Below are positions 46,644 through 55,398 of a stretch of 64,000 nucleotides of DNA, in pieces. Origin of the DNA: Bifidobacterium mizhiense (GTDB taxonomy: Bacteria > Actinomycetota > Actinomycetes > Actinomycetales > Bifidobacteriaceae). The notes below the pieces were generated by a model that saw nothing but the letters and a program-made list of their open reading frames with translations, was not told the DNA's origin and did not search any database. Where the stretch lies: the NCBI RefSeq assembly GCF_020884755.1, contig NZ_BPWE01000003.1:248001-312000 (forward strand), in the 5' to 3' direction. Both the position numbers and the translations under genes were made by a program. Numbering within the stretch: the stretch's first letter is position 1; every line of letters begins with the position of its first letter.

Positions 46644-48281
46644 ATGGACGAGAATGCAATCCACCAATGGCTCATCGAGTGCTTCGGCCCGGTGCAGGGC
46701 GAGCTGGCCTGGAGTCAGTTCTCACAGCTGCCTGAGTCCATCCGCTCGCAGATGGCGGCCCAGGGAGCCGATCAGCTGCCCAAACCCGCCGAGGTCCAGG
46801 CCCTGATTCAGGCTTTCACGGCCGGAGGGCTGAACACGCCGGCTGACATGCAGGCCCAGGCCGACCAGGGGCCCATCAACGTTGCCCTGGCCAAGAACAT
46901 CGCCCTGGGACGCACCAGGGCCGACCAGTCCGATACCACCGTCACAGCCGAGGACAGCGAGCGGGTGGCCCGGGTCATGAGCGAGGCCAACCTCTGGCTG
47001 GACGCCGTCTGCTCCTTCGACCCCGCCCCAGGCCAGACAGAAGCCTTGACCCGTGCCGGATGGATCGAGGGCAGCATAGACGCCTGGGTCCAGTTCGCCT
47101 CGCCTGTGGCCCAGGCGGTCAGCGAGGCCCTGACCTCCGTCATAAACCAGCGCTTCCAAGGTTTCGATCAGGGCGAGATTTCGGGGATGTTCGCCGGACC
47201 TGTGCCCATCCCCCTGCCCGACAATCTCAAGGATCCGACCACGCTGATGAGACTGCTGGGGAACACCTCGTTCGCCATGCAGCTGGGGCAGGCCGCCGGC
47301 GAGCTGGCCAAGGAGGTCCGCGGAGGATTCGACCAGGGCATCCCGTTGCTGAAGAACCCCGCCGGAGCCCTCATACCCCAGAACATCAAGGCCTACGCCA
47401 AATCATTGGAACTGGATCTGGACGAGGTCACCCGTTACATGGCCCTCAAGGAGGCCGCCCACGCCCGGCTCTACGCCGCCGTCCCCTGGCTGATGCCGCG
47501 CTTCGAGGCCCTGATCGGCAAGTACGCCCGGGGGGTCTCCATCGACCTGGACGCGGTGGAGGATCAGCTGCGCGACGCCGACCAGATCAATCCCGAATCC
47601 ATCGCCGGCGCCATCAACCTCAGCAATGTCGGCATCGAGGACACCCCTGAGCAGAAGGAGGCCCTGCACAGCCTGGGCGACCTGCTGGCCCTGGTGGATG
47701 GCTGGGTGGATTGCGTGGTCTGGAATGCCGGCATGGCCCACCTGCCCCACCTGGAGCAGCTGCGGGAGATGACCCGACGCGAGCGCGCCGTGGGAGGGCC
47801 GGCCGAGCAGACCTTCGAGTCCCTGCTGGGCCTGCATCTTCACCCCAAGCGGCTGCGCGAGGCCGCCGACCTCTGGGAGCGCATCACCGCCGAGGAGGGA
47901 GTCCAGGGCCGTGACGGCCACTGGTCCCATCCTGACCTGCTGCCTTCCATGCCTGTCAAGGACGAAGGCGGACAGGGCGGAACATCCACCTCTACAGATG
48001 GGCAATCCGAGCAGAAGGCCTCCACTTCCGCCACCTCGGTGGACTGGGATGCCGAGCTGGACAAACTGCTGAATGCCGAAGACAAGGATTCCTCTGCCGA
48101 TCTGGCCACCCCTGCAGACTCCGACGCTTCCGATTCCGACGCTTCAAATGACCAGGAGCATTCAGACCACGAAGCCCCCGGCAATCAGAAAAGCGCCGGC
48201 ACCGATCCCAAGGACCCCGACAGCGGTCACCCGGACCAGAACAACTCAGACAAGGGCGATTCGGACGGCAACCAAGCTTGA
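46644..48281 (+). CDS. Zincin-like putative metalloprotease (DUF2342/zincin_2 family)
   Basis: 545 residues. The motif LKEAAHARLY (Glu270, His273) matches the ExxH core of a zincin helix, but Lys stands where HExxH enzymes have the first His. DQGEISGMFAGPVPIPLPDN, QLGQAAGELAKEV and LLALVDGWVDCVVW are family segments. The last 110 residues are Asp/Ser/Gly-rich and disordered. Two starts are possible: ATG 46644 (used, MDENAIHQWL) and ATG 46566, which begins in the promoter-like AT-rich patch. In actinobacteria this gene regularly neighbours the YlbL-type protease. Activity and substrate are unknown. Confidence 0.85.
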   Translation: MDENAIHQWLIECFGPVQGELAWSQFSQLPESIRSQMAAQGADQLPKPAEVQALIQAFTAGGLNTPADMQAQADQGPINVALAKNIALGRTRADQSDTTVTAEDSERVARVMSEANLWLDAVCSFDPAPGQTEALTRAGWIEGSIDAWVQFASPVAQAVSEALTSVINQRFQGFDQGEISGMFAGPVPIPLPDNLKDPTTLMRLLGNTSFAMQLGQAAGELAKEVRGGFDQGIPLLKNPAGALIPQNIKAYAKSLELDLDEVTRYMALKEAAHARLYAAVPWLMPRFEALIGKYARGVSIDLDAVEDQLRDADQINPESIAGAINLSNVGIEDTPEQKEALHSLGDLLALVDGWVDCVVWNAGMAHLPHLEQLREMTRRERAVGGPAEQTFESLLGLHLHPKRLREAADLWERITAEEGVQGRDGHWSHPDLLPSMPVKDEGGQGGTSTSTDGQSEQKASTSATSVDWDAELDKLLNAEDKDSSADLATPADSDASDSDASNDQEHSDHEAPGNQKSAGTDPKDPDSGHPDQNNSDKGDSDGNQA

Positions 48282-48327
48282 ATCGCACTCCCTCTCCCCG
48301 CGTTCCGAGGGGCCGAATCGATAGCGC

Positions 48328-49818
48328 TCAGCGGTGAATGAACCGGCTGGGAGCGCGCCGGGCAAAGGCGCTGCCATCCTTGTGCTCTGCATAGGAAAGA
48401 TGCAGGGTGTCCTCTGCTCGGGTCACCCCTACATACATAAGGCGGCGCTCCTCCTCCAGAGCATCCCCCTCGGGCGGTGAGCCAAAGGGAATCAGCCCCT
48501 CGGCACAGCCCACGATGAAGACATGGGCGAACTCCAGCCCCTTGGCAGCATGAATGGTGGAGACCGTGACCCTCCCCTGGCCCATGCCGCTCTCCAGCTG
48601 CTCCAGCACCTCATGTTTGCTCAGATCGACCGACTGGTTCTGCCAGCCCGACTCCGTGCGCACCCGGTAGCCGATTCCGCGTTCGTGCAGGGCACGGCAG
48701 ATCAGGGTCTGCTGGGCGTTGATCCGCGTCAGGATTGCAAACTGGCCTGGCCGGGCCCCCTTCCGGATCATGGAGGATATACGGGAGGCCACGGCCCCAG
48801 CCTCATCACCATCGTCCTCGTAACGGGTCATCGCGACCCTGCTGCCCTCCTGACGGGCTGATTTCAGCTTCAGGTAGTCGTCACGCACCGGCGAGCGAGC
48901 CAGAATGCCATTGGCGTAGTGAACCACCCTTCCCGTGGACCGGTAGTCGGTGGACAGGTCCAGATCGGCCTTGATGCCCGGAAATTCCTGGGGGAAATTC
49001 AGCAAATAGTAGGAGGTGGCTCCAGCGAAGGAGTAGATGGTCTGGGCCGGGTCCCCCACCACGCACAGGTTCTGCCTGCCGTTGAGCCAAAGCTTGAGCA
49101 GGCGGTGCTGGAGGGGCGAGACATCCTGGTACTCGTCCACAGTCAGCCAGCCGATGCGGTCTCTAATGTCAGCAGCAGCCCGGCCGCCCTCTTCCAAAAT
49201 GTGGCAGACCAGCAGAAGAATATCGTTGAAGTCCATCTGATTGTGGGCGGCCTTGGAGCTCTCGAAGACCGTGTACAGGTCGGCCATCCGATCAGCCTCC
49301 AGACCGGCCGGCGGCAGACGGTGGCTGGCCGCACAGACCCGAACGTAATCCTGGGGGGCGATCAGCCCCACCTTGGCCCAGTTGATCTCCGCAGTCAGGT
49401 CCCTGACCTGGCCCGGGTCGGCCTCCTGCCCGCAGACCCGCTGGTAGGCGGAGGACACCAGGGGACCCACATCCTCAATCAGGTCGGGAGGGTAGGTCTC
49501 GCTGACCTGGGGCCAGACCCGCCTGAGCTGGTGCAGGGCCGCCGAGTGAAAGGTCGCCGCCTGCAGAGAGGCCGACACGCCAAGCTTGGTGAGACGATCA
49601 CGCATCTCGGCTGCGGCACGGACCGAAAATGTCACTGCCAAGGTTCTGGAGGGCTCCCAGCTTCCACTGGCGCAGGCATAGGCCATCCGCCGGGTGATGG
49701 TTCTGGTCTTGCCAGCCCCGGCGCCCGCGACGATTCGCACAGGCCCGTCGAGCACGGTGGCCGCCTGCCGCTGGGCGGGGTCCAGACCCTCCAGCAATCG
49801 TTCCTCATCCTCTTGCAC
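48328..49818 (-). CDS. Compact UvrD/Rep-type DNA helicase (UvrD2-like)
   Basis: 496-residue SF1A helicase. Q-motif LDPAQRQAA, Walker A VAGAGAGKTRT, DEYQD, GDPAQTIYSFAGA, LSTDYRST, TIHAAKGLEFAHVF and YVGVTRAEDTLHLSYA are all present, so both RecA-like domains look complete. Mycobacterial UvrD2 is about 700 residues with a C-terminal HRDC domain; this protein ends just after motif VI and lacks that part. GTG 49818 is the start. It is divergent from the APH-fold gene, with 103 bases between starts. Confidence 0.92.
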   Translation of the reverse strand: MQEDEERLLEGLDPAQRQAATVLDGPVRIVAGAGAGKTRTITRRMAYACASGSWEPSRTLAVTFSVRAAAEMRDRLTKLGVSASLQAATFHSAALHQLRRVWPQVSETYPPDLIEDVGPLVSSAYQRVCGQEADPGQVRDLTAEINWAKVGLIAPQDYVRVCAASHRLPPAGLEADRMADLYTVFESSKAAHNQMDFNDILLLVCHILEEGGRAAADIRDRIGWLTVDEYQDVSPLQHRLLKLWLNGRQNLCVVGDPAQTIYSFAGATSYYLLNFPQEFPGIKADLDLSTDYRSTGRVVHYANGILARSPVRDDYLKLKSARQEGSRVAMTRYEDDGDEAGAVASRISSMIRKGARPGQFAILTRINAQQTLICRALHERGIGYRVRTESGWQNQSVDLSKHEVLEQLESGMGQGRVTVSTIHAAKGLEFAHVFIVGCAEGLIPFGSPPEGDALEEERRLMYVGVTRAEDTLHLSYAEHKDGSAFARRAPSRFIHR

Positions 49819-49921
49819 ACCCCCATTGTGTCAAAGGCCGGTACCGGAACCGGCGGCGGCGTGCCCATGTGGTCAAGTGGACAACCATATCCACAACGGT
49901 CCTTGTATTATCCTTGAGAAT

Positions 49922-51550
49922 GTGAGTGAACGAACGAAGCTGACCCTGGCCGCCCTGGCGTCGGCCGCCATGCCCGAGGTGCCCATGACCGGCGCGCGGG
50001 ACTGCGACCAGCTCAGCAGCCTGGACCGTGCGCAGGGCGTGGACTGCGCCGTGGTCCAGGACGCGACCGGCAATGTCTATGACGTCTGGGCCACCAGCTC
50101 GGAGGCCGGCAAGCGTCGGTTGGGCGCTCGGGTCAAAGCGGCTCAGGCCCTGGCCGATGCCAAGGAGATGGCGGCCATGGGCTTCCGGGTCGAGCGCATC
50201 CTGGCCTACCAGCCCGGCGAGAAGGCGGACAGTCCGACCGGCACCACCGCTGTTGCCGTCATGACCCACTGCCCAGGGCGAATCCGTCCCCTCCACCTGC
50301 TGACCCTGAACGAATGCACCGCCGCGGGCACCGCCATCGGCGCCATCCACCGGGTGCGCCCTGATTTTCTGAAAACCCACGGCTATCCGGCCTTCTCCAC
50401 TGCCCAGATCGCGGCCCAGCTGCGGGGATGGATCAAACGGCTGCGCATGGATGGCCATGTGCCCAAGGAAATCACCGATTCCTGGGCCTCCATCGTGGCA
50501 ACCGAGGGGCTCTGGTCCTTTGAAACCTGCACCGTACACGGAGGCTTCTCCGACGGCGATTTGCTCTACGCGGGCTCCGGACTCAGCGGGGTCTACGGCT
50601 GGCAGGACATGCAGGTCAACGATCCTGCCCGTGACCTGGCCTGGATCTTCGCCAAGCTGGACGGGTCCCGCCGCAACGCCGTCATCGCGGCCTACGGCAG
50701 GATGATGGGGGCCCGGCTGGACGACCTGATCATGCTCAGGGCCAACCTCTGGCTGCAGATGGAGCAGGTGGGCGACTTCATCACCGCCCTGGATCATGCC
50801 GACAACGAACGGATCATCCAATTCAAGGCCCAGGTGGAGCGTCTGGCCCAGCAGTTGGGCGACCACGAGCAGAACCAGCGCGCCCGTCGTCAGCAGCAGA
50901 CTTCCGGTTCGTCACCCACTGGGGCACCCTCCACCATCACCGTGGGCACCCTGCTCGGCGACGACAATGCCGAGAATCCGGCATCAAAACAGGGCCTCGC
51001 CGCGGCAGATGCGGCAACCTCACCTAAGGAACCCTCCTTCGAACCCTCGGATGAGAGCTCGGCCACCATCGCCATCAGCAGGGCAGAAATGGCTGACCTG
51101 GCTCAGACCCAGACCGCCATGGACCATTCCGAAGCCAGGAATAAGCCCATCAGACAGGCCCAGAGCACAAACCTTGGCAGCGACAATCAACCCAAGCCAC
51201 CAGCTGTTGCTCCTGTTGCCCAAGAAGAGGAATCAGGCCTGAGCGATCACTTCCGCGGCATCGGCAGTCCAGCCACCGGCGACAAGGATACGGGTGGCGA
51301 GGCGAATCCAAAGGCTGCAACGAGCGACGCGTCCGTAGACAGCCAGTCCTCGACTGAGGCAGGAGAGACCGCTTCCCAGCCGCATGATGCCTCGTCAGCT
51401 CAAGCCCTCGCCAACGATCAGGCTGAGACCGTCGTCATTCCCAGAAAGCCCCTGCCCGAGCAGACCCCCACGCTCACTGCAGACGGACAGGCATCGGCAT
51501 CACCGCCAGAAAGCGGCTCTTCCCCGGAGGAGCATCAGGGAGACGCTTAG
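49922..51550 (+). CDS. APH-fold phosphotransferase-like protein, probably catalytically inactive
   Basis: 542 residues. The first 310 or so follow the aminoglycoside phosphotransferase fold. The catalytic loop, normally HGDxxxxN, reads HGGFSDGD (His206 onward), so the catalytic Asp is Gly and the Asn is Asp. The metal-binding DWE/D segment reads GWQD before the conserved DPARDLAW. Residues from about 325 to the end are Ser/Pro/Glu/Ala-rich and disordered. GTG 49922 is ten bases after a TATTAT box, so a leaderless message is possible. The gene stands between a UvrD-type helicase and DUF3107, suggesting a binding or scaffold role. Confidence 0.8.
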   Translation: MSERTKLTLAALASAAMPEVPMTGARDCDQLSSLDRAQGVDCAVVQDATGNVYDVWATSSEAGKRRLGARVKAAQALADAKEMAAMGFRVERILAYQPGEKADSPTGTTAVAVMTHCPGRIRPLHLLTLNECTAAGTAIGAIHRVRPDFLKTHGYPAFSTAQIAAQLRGWIKRLRMDGHVPKEITDSWASIVATEGLWSFETCTVHGGFSDGDLLYAGSGLSGVYGWQDMQVNDPARDLAWIFAKLDGSRRNAVIAAYGRMMGARLDDLIMLRANLWLQMEQVGDFITALDHADNERIIQFKAQVERLAQQLGDHEQNQRARRQQQTSGSSPTGAPSTITVGTLLGDDNAENPASKQGLAAADAATSPKEPSFEPSDESSATIAISRAEMADLAQTQTAMDHSEARNKPIRQAQSTNLGSDNQPKPPAVAPVAQEEESGLSDHFRGIGSPATGDKDTGGEANPKAATSDASVDSQSSTEAGETASQPHDASSAQALANDQAETVVIPRKPLPEQTPTLTADGQASASPPESGSSPEEHQGDA

Positions 51551-51639
51551 AGCGTAATCACCCGGGCCAGCGAATAATGAGACCGGAAGAACCGTGGGCC
51601 GGCAGGTCTGGGCGACGGAGAACAACCTTGGAGGTAGCA

Positions 51640-51879
51640 ATGGATATCGAATTCGGCATCAAAAATGTGGCCCGCACGGTCAACTTCAGCACCAATGCCA
51701 AGGCGGATGAGGTGGCTGCCCACATCGCCCAGGCCCTGAACGAGGGCGGACCCATCGATCTGGTGGACGACAAGGGCCGTCACATCATCGTTCCCAAGGA
51801 GTCCCTGGGCTACGCAGTGGTCGGTTCAGACACCACCCATCCGGTCGGCTTCGGTGTCCTGGGAGGCTCCGCCGACTGA
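51640..51879 (+). CDS. DUF3107 family protein
   Basis: 79 residues. MDIEFGIKNVARTVNFSTN, ALNEGGPIDLVDDKGRHIIVP and the Gly-rich end GFGVLGGSAD are typical of this small actinobacterial family (TB9.4 of mycobacteria is a member). GGAGG lies before ATG 51640; the frame is open to 51577 but without a ribosome binding site. It is 89 bases after the APH-fold gene and probably co-transcribed. The function is unknown. Confidence 0.9.
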   Translation: MDIEFGIKNVARTVNFSTNAKADEVAAHIAQALNEGGPIDLVDDKGRHIIVPKESLGYAVVGSDTTHPVGFGVLGGSAD

Positions 51880-51895
51880 GACTGTGATCGCCTGA

Positions 51896-51932
51896 CGGGG
51901 GCGGCTGGATCCTTGTAGTCCGACCGCCCCCG
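51896..51932. terminator. GC-rich hairpin between convergent DUF3107 and PHP genes
   Basis: Nine-base perfect arms CGGGGGCGG and CCGCCCCCG around a 19-base loop, lying midway in the 64-base convergent gap. There is no T-run on either strand. It is a probable transcription barrier for both genes. Confidence 0.5.
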
Positions 51933-51943
51933 ATCCGTATCCG

Positions 51944-52831
51944 CTAACCCTTCCAGGCCACCGGACGGCTCCCCCGGGCCCTGTCCACGATTTGGGCCAC
52001 CACCTCGCCACTGGTGCTGTTCTCCCCCATGCGATTGGGCTTGCCTTGGCCGTGCCAGTCCGATCCTCCGGTTACCAGCAGCCCCCAACGCTGGGCCAGG
52101 GCCATGAGCCGTCGACGCTGCTCAGGCGGATTGTCCCGATGCCAGACCTCCAGTCCGCCCAGTCCCTCTCTGGCCAGCGTGGCAATCTGTTGGTCGGAGA
52201 GCAGGACGGGATTACGGTTGACCGCACCAGGGTGGGCGACGACCAGGACACCGCCTGCGTGGTTGACGGCCGCCAGCACCTGGTGGGTGGTCGGCGAGGG
52301 AGTAGGCAGGTAGTAGGCGCTCCTGGAGGAGCAGACCCCGGCGAAGGCCTGGCTCCGGTCGGCATAGACACCGGCCTTGACCAGGGCATCGGCGATATGC
52401 GGGCGGCCCACCGTGGTCTTCGACCCCTCCTTGACCTGGTCCAGCACATCCTGCCAGGTGATCGGATAATCCCGGGAGATCCGCTCAACCATGGTCCTGG
52501 TTCTGGTCAGCCTGGCCTCCCTGGTCTTGGCGAAGAGCCCGGCGATGACTGGATCCTTGGGATCGTAGAGGTAGGCCAGCATGTGAACCGAGACACGGCC
52601 ATCCTGCGCAGTGATTTCGGTGCCCGGCAGCAGGGGCATTCCCAGGGACTGGGCCGCCTGACGGGCCTCATCCCAGCCCGCATTGGTGTCATGGTCGGTG
52701 ATGGCCAGACCTTCCAGTCCCAGCTGCCGCGCCTGCTCGACCATCCCCCGGGGCGTCACGGTGCCGTCGGAGAACACGGTGTGGCAATGCAGGTCCCAGC
52801 CGGAGACCGTGACAGTATCCTCATGCGTCAT
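51944..52831 (-). CDS. PHP-domain metal-dependent phosphoesterase (YciV-like)
   Basis: 295 residues. The PHP metal motifs are clear: DLHCHTVFSDGT (His15, His17), AITDHDTNAGW, the downstream VVAHPGAV and GGSDWHGQ. The closest recalled relatives are YciV/RNase AM and 3',5'-nucleoside bisphosphate phosphatases, which process RNA 5' ends and nucleotides. The exact substrate cannot be read from the sequence. An ATG start at 52831 is divergent from the VKOR gene. Confidence 0.9.
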   Translation of the reverse strand: MTHEDTVTVSGWDLHCHTVFSDGTVTPRGMVEQARQLGLEGLAITDHDTNAGWDEARQAAQSLGMPLLPGTEITAQDGRVSVHMLAYLYDPKDPVIAGLFAKTREARLTRTRTMVERISRDYPITWQDVLDQVKEGSKTTVGRPHIADALVKAGVYADRSQAFAGVCSSRSAYYLPTPSPTTHQVLAAVNHAGGVLVVAHPGAVNRNPVLLSDQQIATLAREGLGGLEVWHRDNPPEQRRRLMALAQRWGLLVTGGSDWHGQGKPNRMGENSTSGEVVAQIVDRARGSRPVAWKG

Positions 52832-52902
52832 GCCTCCATCCTAAACTCGTGAACGCGTTCCCGTCTCAGAGAACCCTCCCGACCATTGAGGTGATGGACC
52901 CC

Positions 52903-53511
52903 ATGAGCGAACCGACCTCGTCAGCCCCTTCCAGCTATCTGATTGCCGCCCTGACCTCGTTTGCGGCGCTCTACGCCAGCCTGGTTCTGTCAGCGGAAAC
53001 CCTGCAACTGGCGCGTCACCCCCAGGGCCAGCTCAGCTGTGACATCAACTCGGTGGTCTCCTGCTCAGCCGTGGCCCAGTCCCCCCAGGCCGAACTGATC
53101 CGCCTGGGGACCCTGCCGATCCCCAATGCCTTCCTGGGGCTGGTCGCCGAGGCCGTCTTCCTGACGCTGGCCGTAGTGGGCCTGTGCCGGATCAAGATGC
53201 CTACGCTGCTGGCGGCAGGGACCTGGCTGGCCTCGCTTGCCGCTCTGGCCTACGCGCTCTGGCTGTTCACCCAGTCGCTCTTCGTCATCCACGCCCTCTG
53301 CCCCTGGTGCCTGGTCATGACCTTCGCCACCAGTCTGCAATTCATGGCCTTCAGCCACGCCACAGTCATCCAGCAGGGTCTGCCGCGCAAGAGGTCGGGA
53401 TGGCTGCTGACATACTATCAGCGGCATTTCGATCTGATGGTCGACCTGGTCTGGCTGGTCGCCCTGGCCACTATCGTCCTGGCTGTGGAAGGATCCGCCC
53501 TCTTCGGCTGA
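52903..53511 (+). CDS. Vitamin K epoxide reductase family protein (VKOR)
   Basis: 202-residue membrane protein that passes electrons to quinone to re-oxidise a DsbA-like partner during disulphide formation. The active-site CPWC pair is Cys133/Cys136, and the loop cysteines are Cys46 and Cys54. About five helices are visible. There is no fused thioredoxin domain. GAGG precedes ATG 52903 (MSEPTSSAP) at a better distance than the other in-frame starts. Its stop abuts the dapF stop directly. A secreted cysteine-rich protein at 8571-9458 could be a client. Confidence 0.93.
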   Translation: MSEPTSSAPSSYLIAALTSFAALYASLVLSAETLQLARHPQGQLSCDINSVVSCSAVAQSPQAELIRLGTLPIPNAFLGLVAEAVFLTLAVVGLCRIKMPTLLAAGTWLASLAALAYALWLFTQSLFVIHALCPWCLVMTFATSLQFMAFSHATVIQQGLPRKRSGWLLTYYQRHFDLMVDLVWLVALATIVLAVEGSALFG

Positions 53512-54477
53512 TCAGCAGTCTGGCACATGCTCCAGGGTCAGACGGGCGACCATCCTGGCCGGTCCAGTCAGCCACACATCCTGCGGATCCACATCCACCT
53601 GCAGACGGCCCCCGCCCACCTGGATGGTCCAGTGGTCAACCCCGGTCAGGGCTCGCAACAGCACGCCGCTGGCGCACAGACCGGTCCCGCAGGACAGGGT
53701 CTCGCCCACCCCACGCTCATAGACCCTCATGGTGGCCCGACCGCTGCCATTGTCGGCATCCAGGGCATCCAGACGCAGGAATTCCACATTCTGCCCCTCA
53801 GCCAGCCCGGGCCTGACCCGCGGCGGGGCCGACAGGTCCAGATCGCCCGGATCGGGCAGATCGGTCCTGGCCAGCAGATCGGTCACGGTCCCGGGCAGTC
53901 CACCGGCCTCCAATTCGGCAGCGACTGCAGTGAGAACGACTGCATGAGGATTGCCCATATCCACCATGGTGCCAGGAGCCGAGCCTCCCAGGGCGCCGCC
54001 GTCGACCAGCTGCTGCCCCACCGGACCCATCCGCCAGGCCCCGACCTTGACCTTGAACACATGCTCGCCGTCGCACTTCATCGGACTGCGCGAGACGATC
54101 CGCTTGACCCCGGCCCGGGTCCCCAGCAGGAAGGAGGAACCTTCCATAGTCGGTGTCAGCCCCTGCTTCTGGGCGAAGAGGGTGATGGCCCGGGTCCCGT
54201 TGCCGCACATCTGAGCCAGTGATCCGTCCGCATTGCGGTAGTCCATGAACCACTGACAGCCGAAACGATCGCAGGCATCCACCTGGTCCTGATTCAAGTC
54301 GCTGACATCAGCCGGATGGGTCAGCCGGATGACCCCGTCGGCCCCGACCCCGAAATGACGGTCGCACAGCCAGCGCACCTGGTCGGCCGTAGGCTCCAAA
54401 TCCCCCCGGGGATCGGCGTAGACCACAAAATCGTTGCCGGTGGCTTGCATTTTGTAAACAGTCCGGGGAATACTCAT
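53512..54477 (-). CDS. dapF: Diaminopimelate epimerase
   Basis: 321-residue enzyme interconverting LL- and meso-diaminopimelate for lysine (and, in some bacteria, peptidoglycan). The two catalytic cysteines are Cys91 (MCGNGTRAI) and Cys263 (LSCGTGLCASG), one in each half of the duplicated fold. QATGNDFVVYAD is the usual start. It converges on the VKOR gene with no base between the stop codons. Confidence 0.95.
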   Translation of the reverse strand: MSIPRTVYKMQATGNDFVVYADPRGDLEPTADQVRWLCDRHFGVGADGVIRLTHPADVSDLNQDQVDACDRFGCQWFMDYRNADGSLAQMCGNGTRAITLFAQKQGLTPTMEGSSFLLGTRAGVKRIVSRSPMKCDGEHVFKVKVGAWRMGPVGQQLVDGGALGGSAPGTMVDMGNPHAVVLTAVAAELEAGGLPGTVTDLLARTDLPDPGDLDLSAPPRVRPGLAEGQNVEFLRLDALDADNGSGRATMRVYERGVGETLSCGTGLCASGVLLRALTGVDHWTIQVGGGRLQVDVDPQDVWLTGPARMVARLTLEHVPDC

Positions 54478-54544
54478 GCTTGTAGCGTACGGCCCTTCGG
54501 CGACAGGCTAGGCTGGTTCTTCGGCTGTGAAAGGAGCGGATCAG

Positions 54545-55330
54545 ATGACATCAGATGCACCGATCGGGATCTTCGACTCCGGACTCGGCGGTCTGAGCGT
54601 CACCGCAGCCATCCGTAACCTCCTTCCTCAAGAAAACCTGCTCTACTTCGGCGACTCCGCCTACGCCCCCTACGGCACCAAGGAGCCAGCACAGATCGCC
54701 CAGCGCTGCCAGGTTATCGGCGACCGATTCATGGACCAGGGCATCAAGGCCATGGTCATCGCCTGCAACACCGCCACCAGCGTCTGCGTGGATGACATGC
54801 GCCGGCGCTACCCGATCCCGGTCATCGGCATGGAGCCGGCACTGAAACTCGCTTGCATGCGCGGCGGAGGCCGACCCCAACGCGTACTGGTCACGGCCAC
54901 CCCGCTGACCTTGAAGGAAGCCAAGTTCTCACGCCTGATGGCACGGTTCTCCGGCAGGCACACCATCCTCACCCAGCCCTGCCCGGACCTGGTGACCATT
55001 GTGGAGTCTGACAGGCTGAACGACCAGGCCCTGGTCGATGCCACCCTGCACCGTTATTTGGACCCCTATGATCTGCAGACCCTGGATGCCCTGGTCCTGG
55101 GCTGCACCCACTTCGTCTTCTTCCGACAATCCATCGCCCGCATCTGCCCGCCGGGCCTGGCGCTGATCGACGGCAACCCTGGGACGGCCCGCCACCTCAA
55201 GGATCTGCTGGCCCAGGCCGATGCCCTCAACCCGGGCCCGGGCCCCGGCAGCGTACAGATCGCCAACTCCGATCCCTCACCGGCCATGCTGGATCTGTCC
55301 AAGCGGCTGCTGGCCTCCTGCCGTCCCTGA
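54545..55330 (+). CDS. murI: Glutamate racemase
   Basis: 261-residue cofactor-independent racemase supplying D-glutamate for peptidoglycan. IGIFDSGLGGLSV is near the start. The catalytic cysteines are Cys74 (IACNTATS) and Cys187 (LGCTHFVF). GAAAGGAG lies eight bases before ATG 54545, which sets the start rather than the ATG at 54527. It is divergent from dapF, so two cell-wall precursor genes share a 67-base promoter region. Confidence 0.95.
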   Translation: MTSDAPIGIFDSGLGGLSVTAAIRNLLPQENLLYFGDSAYAPYGTKEPAQIAQRCQVIGDRFMDQGIKAMVIACNTATSVCVDDMRRRYPIPVIGMEPALKLACMRGGGRPQRVLVTATPLTLKEAKFSRLMARFSGRHTILTQPCPDLVTIVESDRLNDQALVDATLHRYLDPYDLQTLDALVLGCTHFVFFRQSIARICPPGLALIDGNPGTARHLKDLLAQADALNPGPGPGSVQIANSDPSPAMLDLSKRLLASCRP

Positions 55331-55398
55331 ACGGCTTGTCCTACGTTCACGCATAAGCTGACATCAAGCGCGGATACTTGTCAGGAAACGAGGTGCCC

